The notes under the pieces are model-generated. The model worked only from the letters and a program-made list of their open reading frames with translations. It ran no database searches and was not told the DNA's origin. From CAVVUC01 sp963751395 (GTDB lineage: Bacteria; Verrucomicrobiota; Verrucomicrobiia; Chthoniobacterales; Chthoniobacteraceae): 64,000 nt of DNA. The stretch is taken from positions 310,001 to 374,000 of the forward strand of contig CAVVUC010000003.1 of NCBI GenBank assembly GCA_963751395.1, written 5' to 3'. A program made the position numbers and the translations under genes. This document shows positions 46,326 through 55,034 of this stretch, piece after piece (within the stretch, counting starts at the first letter, position 1; every line of letters begins with the position of its first letter).

Positions 46326-47525
46326 TTAGTTGAAATTGTGGGTCTCAGTGCGACCACGTCGGCTCGGAAATCTTCCCCAAGCCGTCGAGCACCTTAACCT
46401 TCCGTCCGGTTTGAGCGTCAAGCAGATAAAGCCCGCCACCTTCCGATAGAAGATGTGACGCGAATCCGGGCCCCAAGCCGGGCGCTCGCCGGGCGCGAGC
46501 GTGCGCGTCTGGCCGCTGGAGAGATCGAGGACGGCGATTTGAAAACTTCCGCCCTCGCGGACGTTGAACGCGATTTTTTTCCCATCGGGCGACCAGTCCG
46601 GTTCGGTGCAGTAGCCGTGGCCTGTCGAAAGGTGCGCACCCGATCCGCCGCGCGAGGAAATACGATGGAGCTGCGGCCCGCCGTGCTCGTCATAAGCATA
46701 CACGATCTCGCCGCCATCGGGCGACCAGCTCGGCGCGGATTCGACTCCGGATGTGCGCGTGAGACGGCGCGCGCCGCCGCCGCTGGCGCTGGTGACGTAA
46801 AGTTCGGGGTTGCCGTCTTTGCTCACTGTCGCCGCGATCTCGCCGCCGTCAGGCGAAAAGGCCGCGCCGGAATTGGTGCCGGGAAACTTCAGAATCCTCT
46901 GGCGCTCTCCGCTGCCGAGGTCGATCGAGTAAACGTCCGCGTAGCCGCTCTTGTATCCGGTGTAGGCGAGCTTGCGTCCGTCCGGGCTAAGTTTGGGGCC
47001 GACGCTGATGCTGTTATCCTTGGTGAGTTGCTGGACGTTCGAGCCGTCGAAGTCGGCGGTGTAAATTTCCTTCCGCCCCGTGCGTGTCGCGACGAAGGCG
47101 ATCTTGGAATTCGCCATGCCGCGATTGCCGGTGAGCGTCTCGATGATGTCGTCGGCAAATTGATGCACCTTGCTGCGGTCGGTGCCTGTGTACGAACGGC
47201 TGAGCACCGTCTGGCCACCGTGGTCGGTCACTTTCCCCTGCAAGCTGCCTCCCGACGACACACCGCCGACGATGAACCCCGCGCTCGAAGCCGGCGCGAT
47301 GTTGAAGTAGCCGCTTAGCGTGAGATCGCGTTGGAGAATTTTCGTCGCGGCGGCGCCGTCCGGGCCTGTCAACGGCGACACGGCGAGCGCGATGGTGTCG
47401 CTTTTGCTGATCGTGATCGTCGGCGCTTCGGCTGCAAAAGAATGCGCTGCGAGTAAAACGTTGCATATCGAAAAAAACCTCCGCAGCGTGTCATTCCGAG
47501 CGGAGCGAGGAACCTCGCAAATCAC
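46326..47525 (-). CDS. tolB: Tol-Pal system beta-propeller protein TolB, frameshifted at the end
   Basis: Periplasmic TolB: N-terminal domain (KILQRDLTLSGYFNIAPASS) and beta-propeller blades with repeated SPDGRKLAYTGYKSGYADVY, FSPDGGEIAATVSKDGNPEL and WSPDGKKIAFNVREGGSFQI. As written the frame runs to 46326 with a nonsense tail after HIFYRK. Moving one base at about 46439-46447 gives EGGGLYLLDAQTGRKVKVLD, GLGKISEPTWSH and a TGA at 46345-46347, a normal TolB end. One G is missing in a short G run. The 5' end is also odd: the GTG start and the first codons lie in a dispersed hairpin repeat (47488-47569). Confidence 0.9.
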   Translation of the reverse strand: MICEVPRSARNDTLRRFFSICNVLLAAHSFAAEAPTITISKSDTIALAVSPLTGPDGAAATKILQRDLTLSGYFNIAPASSAGFIVGGVSSGGSLQGKVTDHGGQTVLSRSYTGTDRSKVHQFADDIIETLTGNRGMANSKIAFVATRTGRKEIYTADFDGSNVQQLTKDNSISVGPKLSPDGRKLAYTGYKSGYADVYSIDLGSGERQRILKFPGTNSGAAFSPDGGEIAATVSKDGNPELYVTSASGGGARRLTRTSGVESAPSWSPDGGEIVYAYDEHGGPQLHRISSRGGSGAHLSTGHGYCTEPDWSPDGKKIAFNVREGGSFQIAVLDLSSGQTRTLAPGERPAWGPDSRHIFYRKVAGFICLTLKPDGRLRCSTAWGRFPSRRGRTETHNFN

Positions 47526-47569
47526 GCCCGGCGTTGCTTGCGGATCCCTCGCTTCGCTCGGGATGACAC
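47488..47569. repeat. Hairpin repeat with TCATTCCGAGCGGAGCGAGG arms
   Basis: Left arm from 47488 (GTGTCATTCCGAGCGGAGCG) and right arm to 47569 (CGCTTCGCTCGGGATGACAC) are imperfect inverted copies of each other around about 20 bases. This arm sequence is a widespread dispersed repeat in many bacterial genomes. Here it covers the tolA-tolB gap and the first codons of tolB. Confidence 0.85.
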
Positions 47570-47613
47570 CTCGAAACTTTTCCTGATTTCCAGTTTTCCA
47601 GCTTTCATCGTTG

Positions 47614-48585
47614 TCATTGATTCAGTTCGAAGTTGATTTTTACCTCGTAGGCTTCGCCAAGCCCGGCGGGAAGCGGATCGACTTGCGTGACGCGCTGCGC
47701 TGCGGCCATCACAGACTCGTCCATGACCACGTTGCCCGACGAATTGGCGAGGCTCACGTTGGCGATGCGTCCGCCTTTTTCAATGCGAATCTTCACCGTC
47801 GTCACGAATTTCTGGTCGCTCGTGACGATCGAGGTCGGCTGCGTCCAGTGATTGTAGAAGCGGTCGTGCAACATCGCGTGGTACCAGCCCAAATCGCTCT
47901 CCCGATTGCCGCCGCCCTTGTGTCCGGCGCCGCCGCGGCTGCCGCCGCCGCTGCCCGGAGCCGTGCCTTCGTCGCCCGAATCGCCGCTGCCTGCAGCCTT
48001 CTTGAAAGCGGATTTGGCGCTGGCCGATGCTTCGTCGTCCCCCTCTCCGGCGGGGGTCGCCTTCGGCTTCGGGGAGGCAGATGCCTTTGGCTTTGCATCG
48101 CCCTTTGGCGAGGGCTTGGGTGAAGCTTTTGGCTTCGGCTTGGGAGTCGCTTTCGGGGTCGGTTTCGGCGTCGGCTTCGGGGTTGCTTTTGGAGTGGGCT
48201 TGGGAGTCGGCTTCGGGGTCGGTTCGGGTGTCGGCGTGGGTTTTGGAGTCGGGGTCGGCGTGGGCGTGGCCTCCGGCGTTGGTTCCGGAGTGGGGGTCGG
48301 CATGACAATCTCGCTCGGCGGAACCGACGCCAGTTCGTCGTGCTTCGGTTTCTCCGGCTCGGGTGTCGGCTCCACCTTTTCCTCGGGCTTCTCCACCTCC
48401 TCAGTTTGCACCTCTTTCGTTTGCGCTGCCGCGGCAACAAACCCGCCGCCGTCGAGCCACACGACTTCGGTGGGTGGAGCAGGTTTTTTTCGAAAGGACC
48501 CGCTGAGGAAAAGCCCTGCGATCAGGAACACGTGCGCGACGGCGACAATGACGAGGTTCCGCCGGAAAACCGGATTCGAGTCCAT
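47614..48585 (-). CDS. tolA: TolA/TonB-like energy-transducing protein
   Basis: 323 residues: one N-terminal membrane helix (LVIVAVAHVFLIAGLFLSG), a long Pro/Thr/Lys linker made of PTPKPTPK-type repeats (about 90-175), and a C-terminal TonB/TolA domain (FVTTVKIRIEKGGRIANVSL, VDPLPAGLGEAYEVKINFEL). It spans the periplasm and passes proton-motive force from TolQR. Identified as TolA by its place between tolR and tolB. The start overlaps the tolR stop by one base (TAATG). Confidence 0.88.
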   Translation of the reverse strand: MDSNPVFRRNLVIVAVAHVFLIAGLFLSGSFRKKPAPPTEVVWLDGGGFVAAAAQTKEVQTEEVEKPEEKVEPTPEPEKPKHDELASVPPSEIVMPTPTPEPTPEATPTPTPTPKPTPTPEPTPKPTPKPTPKATPKPTPKPTPKATPKPKPKASPKPSPKGDAKPKASASPKPKATPAGEGDDEASASAKSAFKKAAGSGDSGDEGTAPGSGGGSRGGAGHKGGGNRESDLGWYHAMLHDRFYNHWTQPTSIVTSDQKFVTTVKIRIEKGGRIANVSLANSSGNVVMDESVMAAAQRVTQVDPLPAGLGEAYEVKINFELNQ

Positions 48586-49001
48586 TACTCCTTCTCGGGA
48601 TTGGTGACGACGCCAACTTTGGAAATTTGAGCGCGCTGCACGGCGGACATCACATCGACGAGCTTCTGCACAGGCAGTTCCTTGTGCGAACGAATCGCCA
48701 CGGCGATCTCGGGTTTCGATTTCTTGATGTCGTCGAGTTTCGATGTGACTTCGTCGAGACTGACGACTTCGTTATTCAACTTGATCACGGCGTCGCGGTT
48801 GATGGTGATCGTTTGCACTGCCGAGGGATCGATCGCACCTTTGGCCGCCTTGTCCGATGGCAGCACCACATCGACGCTCTTGTCCATGAGCGGTGTCGTG
48901 ATGATGAAGATGATGAGCAGCACGAACGCGAGATCGAGCAACGGCGTGACGTTGATCTCCGACAGCGTGGAAAAGCCGTGTTTCTGCGAGAAGCGGCGCA
49001 T
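48585..49001 (-). CDS. tolR: ExbD/TolR-family proton channel subunit
   Basis: 138 residues from ATG 49001 (MRRFSQKHGFSTLSEINVTP). One membrane helix with the proton-relay Asp in LLDLAFVLLIIFIITTPLMD, then a periplasmic ExbD domain ending ISKVGVVTNPEKE. An upstream extension is open only because it reads through 7-base repeats (VIGHWSLVIS). Works with TolQ in the inner membrane. Confidence 0.92.
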   Translation of the reverse strand: MRRFSQKHGFSTLSEINVTPLLDLAFVLLIIFIITTPLMDKSVDVVLPSDKAAKGAIDPSAVQTITINRDAVIKLNNEVVSLDEVTSKLDDIKKSKPEIAVAIRSHKELPVQKLVDVMSAVQRAQISKVGVVTNPEKE

Positions 49002-49007
49002 CAGGGA

Positions 49008-49146
49008 AATGACCAATGACCAATGACCAATGACCAATTGGGCTGCGATGACAGGTCAGTCCATCTGAATCTGCACTTCGGTGCGTCGTTATTAAAATGA
49101 CGGGGAGGATGCTTCATTGGACATTTGTCATTTGTCATTGGTCATT
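49008..49146. repeat. Inverted pair of 7-base tandem repeats between tolQ and tolR
   Basis: Left block 49008-49040 has four units of AATGACC; right block 49119-49146 is the inverted form with units CATTTGT/CATTGGT. They flank about 80 bases and fill the whole tolQ-tolR gap; the right block overlaps the tolQ stop. Could fold as a hairpin in the mRNA. Confidence 0.85.
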
Positions 49147-49919
49147 TACAACAGCCTCCGTTGTTTGTCTGCTTTGCCGCCGTGATCGACGTAGCGGTGC
49201 TCGAACTCCGAGGCGAGTTCGGCCGCGAAGTTATCCATCTCGACGATCATTCCGCGAATGCTCGTGACCAAAAAGTTGTAGCCGAACATCGCCGGGATCG
49301 CGACGAGCAGGCCGGTGACGGTCGTGATCAAGGCCGCCAACACGCCGGGAGCCATCGCCGCGAGATTCGCCGAGCCGGCGGCGGCCACGTCGCCGAACGT
49401 GTCCATCACGCCCCAGACCGTTCCGAGCAGGCCGAGAAACGGCGCGCCGCTCACCGCCGTCGCGAGCAGGATCATTTGCGATTCGAGCTTGAGCGAACTT
49501 TCGCCGACCGCGCGCTCCATCGCCAACTGCACCGCGCGCATTTGGGCCGGCGCGATTTTCACCGCGCCCTCAAGCCGGCCGCGGAACGTCTCGTCCACCT
49601 CGGGCGAGCCGAGCAGGTGGAAAGTCAGCTCGCGGCAGCCGGCCTTGTACACACTGAAGATCGGCGTCCCGTCGAAGCGCACCTGCGTCTCGTAAAGCCG
49701 CAGCGGCTGGCGGTCGGTGCGGAAGAGGTCGAGGAAATGGGCCGCCTGTTTCTTCGCGAAATGAATGAGCCGCAGCTTTGTAATCATCACCGACCAACTG
49801 AAAATCGAGCCGAAGAACAGCGTGAACAGCACGGCCTTCCCGGCGAAGGTCGAATTTTCAAACGCGAAAACCAGACCCCCAGCGGCGAGCAGATGCGTCG
49901 GGAAAATGAAAGATGCCAT
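49146..49919 (-). CDS. tolQ: ExbB/TolQ-family motor subunit
   Basis: 257 residues with three hydrophobic helices: LFTLFFGSIFSWSVMITKLR near 35, GAPFLGLLGTVWGVMDTFGD near 155 (ExbB/TolQ signature) and VLAALITTVTGLLVAIPAMF near 190. Forms the proton-driven channel with TolR. First gene of the Tol-Pal cluster; its promoter must lie between 49919 and the divergent gene at 49976, only 56 bases. Confidence 0.92.
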   Translation of the reverse strand: MASFIFPTHLLAAGGLVFAFENSTFAGKAVLFTLFFGSIFSWSVMITKLRLIHFAKKQAAHFLDLFRTDRQPLRLYETQVRFDGTPIFSVYKAGCRELTFHLLGSPEVDETFRGRLEGAVKIAPAQMRAVQLAMERAVGESSLKLESQMILLATAVSGAPFLGLLGTVWGVMDTFGDVAAAGSANLAAMAPGVLAALITTVTGLLVAIPAMFGYNFLVTSIRGMIVEMDNFAAELASEFEHRYVDHGGKADKQRRLL

Positions 49920-49975
49920 GTCGGACGAGATGGGTTAGTTAATAGACCGATCCTCTTGAAACGCAATCCCGTCTT

Positions 49976-50743
49976 GTGAAAAACCGCCTCTGCTTTTTCG
50001 TCGTGCTGCTCGCGTGCGGCAGCGTCGCCCGTGCTGCCGAAAATCCGTACGACGTGCTTGGAAAAACGATCGCTCCGTTCCTCCAGGTCTTCGCGAAAGA
50101 CGCTTCGAACCACGCGCTCTCGGCAGAGTTTTCGCTCGTTGAAATGACCGGGCTTTCTTCCGAGTTCGCCGGAGCGAAGGCCAGTCTGCAAATGGAGACG
50201 CCGGACAAAATCCGGCTCAGTTCGGCGCTCCTTGGCGTGCCGGCTTCAGTGTGCCGCAACGCCGATGAAATCTGGATCACGCCGGGCGTGCAACTCGATG
50301 CGCTCATCAGGAGCCGCGGCGAACTTCCGAAGCTGGACGCGAAGGAAAAGCTGGGCCGTATCGAGCTTCCGATTCCCGCGCAGCAGCTCGTGCTCCTGCC
50401 GGCGTTGTTGCAGGTCCGCGACATCGGCGAAGCGGCGGTCAATGGTGTGAACTGCCGCGTGCTGGACGTGACGCTCATGCCGGAGCTGGCAAAGTCGCTG
50501 AAGGTCGGGCAGTGGGCCATGCGCGCGTGGGTGCGCCCCGACTACACGCTCGCACGCATGACGCTTGCAAAGCAGCACTGGCACCTTGCCGTGGATTTTG
50601 AAAAAACGGAATACGCCCCAAGGCTTCCGGCCGCGACCTGGCAGCCTTCCCCGGAGCAGGCGAGTGATGTTCTCCATCTCGACGCGCCGCGATTCAAGCA
50701 GCTTCTGGAAGCTGCTGCGCGCGCATTCAAATTGCCCGGGTAG
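49976..50743 (+). CDS. Exported LolA-like-fold protein of unknown function
   Basis: 255 residues, GTG start, signal peptide KNRLCFFVVLLACGSVARAA. The mature part (ALSAEFSLVEMTGLSSEFAG, KASLQMETPDKIRLSSALLG, RAWVRPDYTLARMTLAKQHW) has the strand pattern of LolA/LolB-like lipoprotein-binding folds. A role in outer-membrane biogenesis is only a guess. Divergent from tolQ. Confidence 0.65.
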   Translation: MKNRLCFFVVLLACGSVARAAENPYDVLGKTIAPFLQVFAKDASNHALSAEFSLVEMTGLSSEFAGAKASLQMETPDKIRLSSALLGVPASVCRNADEIWITPGVQLDALIRSRGELPKLDAKEKLGRIELPIPAQQLVLLPALLQVRDIGEAAVNGVNCRVLDVTLMPELAKSLKVGQWAMRAWVRPDYTLARMTLAKQHWHLAVDFEKTEYAPRLPAATWQPSPEQASDVLHLDAPRFKQLLEAAARAFKLPG

Positions 50744-50901
50744 CACAGACGCCTGCAATACCCGGTCTTCGCGCTCCACGCTCGAAGGCATACGAAACAC
50801 GCCTCAGCCACGACGCGCAGAATTTCTCAGCAACAGCAGGTTCACTGCACCTGACATTTCCAATCTCGACAAGCACGCCTCCCGCCTCCAATTTCCCAAC
50901 C

Positions 50902-52485
50902 ATGTCCACCGGTTACGTCGCACTCGTTTTACACGCACATCTGCCATACGTGCGCCATCCGGAATACGCCGAGTTCCTCGAGGAGGACTGGCTGTTCGAG
51001 GCGATCACGGAAACCTATATCCCGCTGCTCCAGGTCTTCCACAAGCTCATCGAGGACGGCGTGGATTTCCGCCTCACGATGTCGCTCACGCCGTCGCTCT
51101 GCTCGATGCTGCGCGACCCGATGCTCCAGCAGCATTACATCCGCTACGTCGAGCGCGGCGTGGATCTTGCCGCGGCCGAGGTCGAGCGCACACGCGACGA
51201 CCCGGCGCTCAACGAACTGGCGCGGTTTTATTCCGAGCGCTGGCAAACGTGCCGCCGGCTTTTTGTCGATGAATGGAAGTGTGACCTGATTCCGGTTTTC
51301 GCGAAGCTCCAGGAGAAAGGCTTGCTGGAAATCATCACCTGCGCGGCGACGCATGGCTTCCTGCCGCTCATGGCGAATTTCAAGGAGGCGGTCCGGGCAC
51401 AGATCCTCATCGCGCGCGACCATTACCGCGAATGTTTCGGGCGCGAGCCGGCTGGCATCTGGCTTCCGGAATGCGGTTACGTGCCGGGCCTCGACGAGGT
51501 GTTGCAGGAGGCGAACATCCGCTGGTTCATCATGGATTCGCACGGGCTGATGTTCGGCAATCCGCGACCGCGTTACGCGATTTATGCGCCGGTGTTCACG
51601 CCGAGCGGCGTGGCGGTGTTTGCGCGCGATCGCGATTCGAGCCGGCAGGTCTGGAGCGCCGAGGAGGGCTATCCGGGCGATCCGGCGTATCGCGATTTTT
51701 ACCGTGACATCGGCTTCGATCTTTCGGCGGATTACTTGCGCCCGTTTCTCCCGCCGGACGGCACGCGGAAATTTACCGGATTCAAATACCACCGCATCAC
51801 CGGCCGCACGCACGACAAGGATCTTTACCGCCGCGCGTGGGCGATGGGCGCGGTGGACGCGCACGCCTACAACTTCATGACGAACCGCGCGAACCAGATC
51901 GCGGATTTGAAGACCCGCGCGAACATCGATCCGATCGTCGTCAGCCCATTCGACGCGGAGTTGTTCGGGCACTGGTGGTTCGAGGGACCGGAGTTCTTGA
52001 ACCTGTTCATCCGCAAGGCGGTTTACGACCAGCAGCAGTTCAAATTCACCACGCCGGGCCAGTATCTCGCCGATCATCCGACTCAGCAGCTCGTCGCGCC
52101 GTCGGCCTCAAGCTGGGGCCACAAAGGGTACTGGGAAGTCTGGCTCGACGACAGCAACTCGTGGATTTATCCGCACCTCCACGCCGCCGCGAAGCGCATG
52201 ACCGAAATGGCCCGCGCCAACGCGAACACAACCTCCGAGCTGACCGACCGCGCGCTGAAACAACTCGCCCGCGAGCTTCTCCTCGCGCAGTCGAGCAACT
52301 GGGCGTTCCTGATGAAAACAGGCACCGCGCGTGAATACGCCATCAAGCGGACGAAGGATCACATCCTGCGTTTCACGAGGCTCTACGATCAGTTGCGCGG
52401 CAATCACATGGACGAGCAGTTCCTGAAAAACTGCGAGTGGCGCGACAATATCTTCCCGCACCTGAACTGGCGGTATTACATCTGA
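50902..52485 (+). CDS. GH57 1,4-alpha-glucan branching enzyme
   Basis: 527 residues. Begins VALVLHAHLPYVRHPE, the GH57 start; catalytic nucleophile Glu near 189 in GIWLPECGYVPGLDE and acid Asp near 351 in SPFDAELFGHWWFEGP, positions that agree with studied GH57 branching enzymes (Glu183/Asp354 in Thermococcus). Length also fits. It makes alpha-1,6 branches in glycogen-like polymer in the cytoplasm. Followed after 25 bases by the FlgD-like gene. Confidence 0.92.
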   Translation: MSTGYVALVLHAHLPYVRHPEYAEFLEEDWLFEAITETYIPLLQVFHKLIEDGVDFRLTMSLTPSLCSMLRDPMLQQHYIRYVERGVDLAAAEVERTRDDPALNELARFYSERWQTCRRLFVDEWKCDLIPVFAKLQEKGLLEIITCAATHGFLPLMANFKEAVRAQILIARDHYRECFGREPAGIWLPECGYVPGLDEVLQEANIRWFIMDSHGLMFGNPRPRYAIYAPVFTPSGVAVFARDRDSSRQVWSAEEGYPGDPAYRDFYRDIGFDLSADYLRPFLPPDGTRKFTGFKYHRITGRTHDKDLYRRAWAMGAVDAHAYNFMTNRANQIADLKTRANIDPIVVSPFDAELFGHWWFEGPEFLNLFIRKAVYDQQQFKFTTPGQYLADHPTQQLVAPSASSWGHKGYWEVWLDDSNSWIYPHLHAAAKRMTEMARANANTTSELTDRALKQLARELLLAQSSNWAFLMKTGTAREYAIKRTKDHILRFTRLYDQLRGNHMDEQFLKNCEWRDNIFPHLNWRYYI

Positions 52486-52487
52486 AA

Positions 52488-52577
52488 GTATGAAGGATGA
52501 AGGCAGAAGGATGAAGTGGATTCGCGCGTGGTGCGTCCTGCTTTTTTTCATCCTTCATCCTTCATCCTTCATCCTTG
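52488..52577. repeat. Inverted 7-base tandem repeats forming a signal-peptide region
   Basis: Left block 52488-52516 has ATGAAGG-type units, right block 52548-52577 has four TTCATCC units, inverted to the left. The right block encodes FILHPSSFIL, the hydrophobic core of the next gene's signal peptide. Confidence 0.85.
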
Positions 52578-53782
52578 CCCAGGAGAGCGAGCCTCCGCGC
52601 AAGCCGGGCGTGAAACTCCTGTTCGTCCCGCCGCCGATGGAAGGCACGATCAGCATGGGCATCTACGACGCGAAGGGAAAACTCGTGCGCACGCTGCACC
52701 GCGGAGCGGAAATTGAAGGCAACGAATTCGGCAAAGCGCTCAACGGACTCATCACCTATTGGGATGGAAAGAACGACGCCGGTGCGCCGATGCCCGCCGG
52801 CAAATACTTCGCGCGCGGCTTCATGGTCGGGGAGATCAAATGCGAAGGCGAGGCGCTGCTCTGCAACGACTGGATCACCGACGACGACTCGCCGCGCATC
52901 CGGCGGATCACAGGATTATGGTCAACAGCGGACGGTGGTTTCGGGATCGACGCGGAGACGCTCGTCGGAGCAACGCTGCTCAATTTTGATGCGAGCGCGA
53001 AGCCGTCGGCGACTACCGGAGGCCAGACGAATCTCTTCGTGCATGACGGAAAGGTCTTCCGAACTGGAAGCGATGGATCGCAGGTCGAGATTCCGCTCGC
53101 CGGGCTTGAAGCTCCCGTTCATGCGGCCTCCGGGCGCGGTGGCGACGTGTGGGCCATCGACGGAACCAACGTCAAGCAATTTTCCTCAACGGGTGAATGT
53201 CTCCGCGAGCTCAGGACGGAGCCTGGCGATGCGCCGCCCGTCCAAATCGCTGCTTCACAAACTGCCGATGGGATTTTTCTCCTCGAACAAACCGAGAAAT
53301 GCCAGCGCCTCCGAAGCCTGTTGCTTGTCAGCGGCACCGAGGCTCCTCCGACGACAGCAGCCCCACCGACTTCAACGTGGAAGATCGGTTTCTGCAAATC
53401 CATCTGGTTCAGTGACACGCTCGACATGGTGCGCGACAAGTTGAAGTTCCCGAACGGAAAGCCTTTCATGCCGCAGGAAAAAGTCCGAATCGATCTGCAA
53501 GCCAATCCACTAGCGCCCGACGAACAGGCGTCCGTCGAGATCGCGATCGGCACCGACGCCAAGGGCAGCTTCTTGAAAACCGCCGACGGTTTGGAGTTGG
53601 ACCGAGTGAGCGACACTCCGAACCTGCGCTGGGCCGCCTTGGGACGCCCGAAAGACAGCCGCGTTGTCAGCATTTTCCAAAGCGACGGCGCGGTAGTCGA
53701 AGAGTTCCGCGTCCGCAACCTGGCGAACATGATGGCGTTCGACTACGGCGACTTCGATTACGATCCGGCGAAGGACAGGTGA
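52511..53782 (+). CDS. Exported protein with FlgD-like Ig domain
   Basis: 423 residues from ATG 52511 (another ATG at 52490). Signal peptide MKWIRAWCVLLFFILHPSSF, partly made from a DNA repeat. EGTISMGIYDAKGKLVRTLH and WDGKNDAGAPMPAGKYFARG are the FlgD-like Ig fold found in many secreted proteins; beta-propeller-like strands follow (TNLFVHDGKVFRTG, VWAIDGTNVKQFSS). No catalytic motif seen. Possibly a surface protein; function unknown. Confidence 0.72.
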   Translation: MKWIRAWCVLLFFILHPSSFILAQESEPPRKPGVKLLFVPPPMEGTISMGIYDAKGKLVRTLHRGAEIEGNEFGKALNGLITYWDGKNDAGAPMPAGKYFARGFMVGEIKCEGEALLCNDWITDDDSPRIRRITGLWSTADGGFGIDAETLVGATLLNFDASAKPSATTGGQTNLFVHDGKVFRTGSDGSQVEIPLAGLEAPVHAASGRGGDVWAIDGTNVKQFSSTGECLRELRTEPGDAPPVQIAASQTADGIFLLEQTEKCQRLRSLLLVSGTEAPPTTAAPPTSTWKIGFCKSIWFSDTLDMVRDKLKFPNGKPFMPQEKVRIDLQANPLAPDEQASVEIAIGTDAKGSFLKTADGLELDRVSDTPNLRWAALGRPKDSRVVSIFQSDGAVVEEFRVRNLANMMAFDYGDFDYDPAKDR

Positions 53783-53792
53783 AGGGAGCGTT

Positions 53793-53860
53793 GGAGAAAT
53801 GGAGTGTTGGAGTCGTGGATTGTTTTCCACCACTCCACGACTCCAACACTCCATTTCTCC
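53793..53860. repeat. Perfect 27-base inverted repeat with 14-base loop
   Basis: Arms 53793-53819 and 53834-53860 are exact reverse complements, rich in GGAGT units with about an 8-base period. It lies 11 bases after the stop of the FlgD-like gene. It could act as a transcription or mRNA-end hairpin, but there is no U tract. Confidence 0.9.
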
Positions 53861-53914
53861 ATCCCCGGCACGCTCTCGCTTGAATCCAGCGTCACGTTTT
53901 TCTACAAACACTCC

Positions 53915-54457
53915 ATGCCCCGCGACATCGTTTACTTCGACCTCGAAACCCAGCGCACCGCCAACGACGTGGGCGGCTGGGATAAGAAGCGCGACATGGG
54001 CATGTCGGTCGGCGTGACCTACAGCACCGCGCTCGGCGAATACCGCATCTACAGCGAAAAGCGCGTGAACGAATTGATCGACCAGTTGATGCGCGCCGAT
54101 CTGGTCGTCGGCTTCAACACGGTGAACTTCGATTACGAAGTGCTGATGGGCTACACGATTCTCGACCTCAAGCATCAGCTTCAATCGCTCGACATGCTCG
54201 TCGAACTCGAAAAGAAACTGGGCCACCGCCTCCCGCTCGACGCCATCGCCCAGGCCACGCTCGGCACCGGCAAAACCGCCGACGGCCTCGACGCAATCCG
54301 GTGGTGGCGCGAAGGCAGGCTCCTCGAGATCGCGGAGTATTGCTGCTTCGACGTGAAGGTGACGAAGCTCGTCCACGAATACGGCAGCGCGAACAGGAAA
54401 CTCCTCTTCACCGACCGCTTCCAGCAAAAGCGCAGCGTCGAGGTCGAGTGGAGCTGA
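53915..54457 (+). CDS. RNase H-like 3'-5' exonuclease (DEDD type)
   Basis: 180 residues from ATG 53915. DIVYFDLETQ gives the first Asp-x-Glu, VVGFNTVNFDYEVL the second Asp and CCFDVKVTKLVHEYG the last Asp region, as in the ribonuclease-H-like domain of YprB and helicase-associated exonucleases. The start is set by this family N-terminus; the open frame before it is the hairpin repeat. Substrate unknown. Confidence 0.78.
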   Translation: MPRDIVYFDLETQRTANDVGGWDKKRDMGMSVGVTYSTALGEYRIYSEKRVNELIDQLMRADLVVGFNTVNFDYEVLMGYTILDLKHQLQSLDMLVELEKKLGHRLPLDAIAQATLGTGKTADGLDAIRWWREGRLLEIAEYCCFDVKVTKLVHEYGSANRKLLFTDRFQQKRSVEVEWS

Positions 54458-55034
54458 GCGCGGTCAATACCGGCTCCAAATTCCTGCGGGGAAAACAGAA
54501 TCAGACTCCCCACGTCGGCTGCTGGGCGGCGGGTGGGTTGGCGCTGGTCGCTTCATCCGGCGCCGGCTTCCTGCGAAGGCGTGAATGTCCTTCTCACCCG
54601 AGCGGAGGAAATCGAAGAAGTCCACGCCCATGTATTTCCCCTCTCGTTGCCAAAGTTAGCGAAGCGCTTTGGGAACGTCGTGCTGCTTGGAAACTGTGTT
54701 TCCTCCATGCAGTCTGTTGTCGCGATGAGCGGAACGGAGTTTCAGAGCAACGAATGCATTCCCAAACCGCAGAAGTTTGGGGGGAAGCTGAGGGGGAAAC
54801 TGCTTGGCACAGCGGGCCGGACGGCTATGCTCCGAAACAACCCGATGAGCGCAGCAATTTCATTGCAACCGAAGATTAGCCGGAGATTTTTCTCCCGCCT
54901 CCGCGTGAAACTTCCCATTCATCCTTCTTCCCTCAAAATCCAACTTTCCTCCGCCCCTCACTCTCAGGCCCTGATCCCCGTTCCATCCGCCCACGGTGTG
55001 ACGGGCGCAAAAGGCAATTTCTAGCAGATAGGTT
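54458..55034. other. Gap with one dispersed palindrome
   Basis: 577 bases. No coding frame that I trust. It contains the CGTTGCCAAAG...CTTTGGGAACG palindrome at 54642-54677 (see repeat entry); the rest is unremarkable. Confidence 0.5.
54642..54677. repeat. CGTTCCCAAAG-type palindrome, copy 1
   Basis: Arms CGTTGCCAAAG and CTTTGGGAACG around TTAGCGAAGCG. Same inner sequence as the copy at 57955-57995. Confidence 0.8.
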
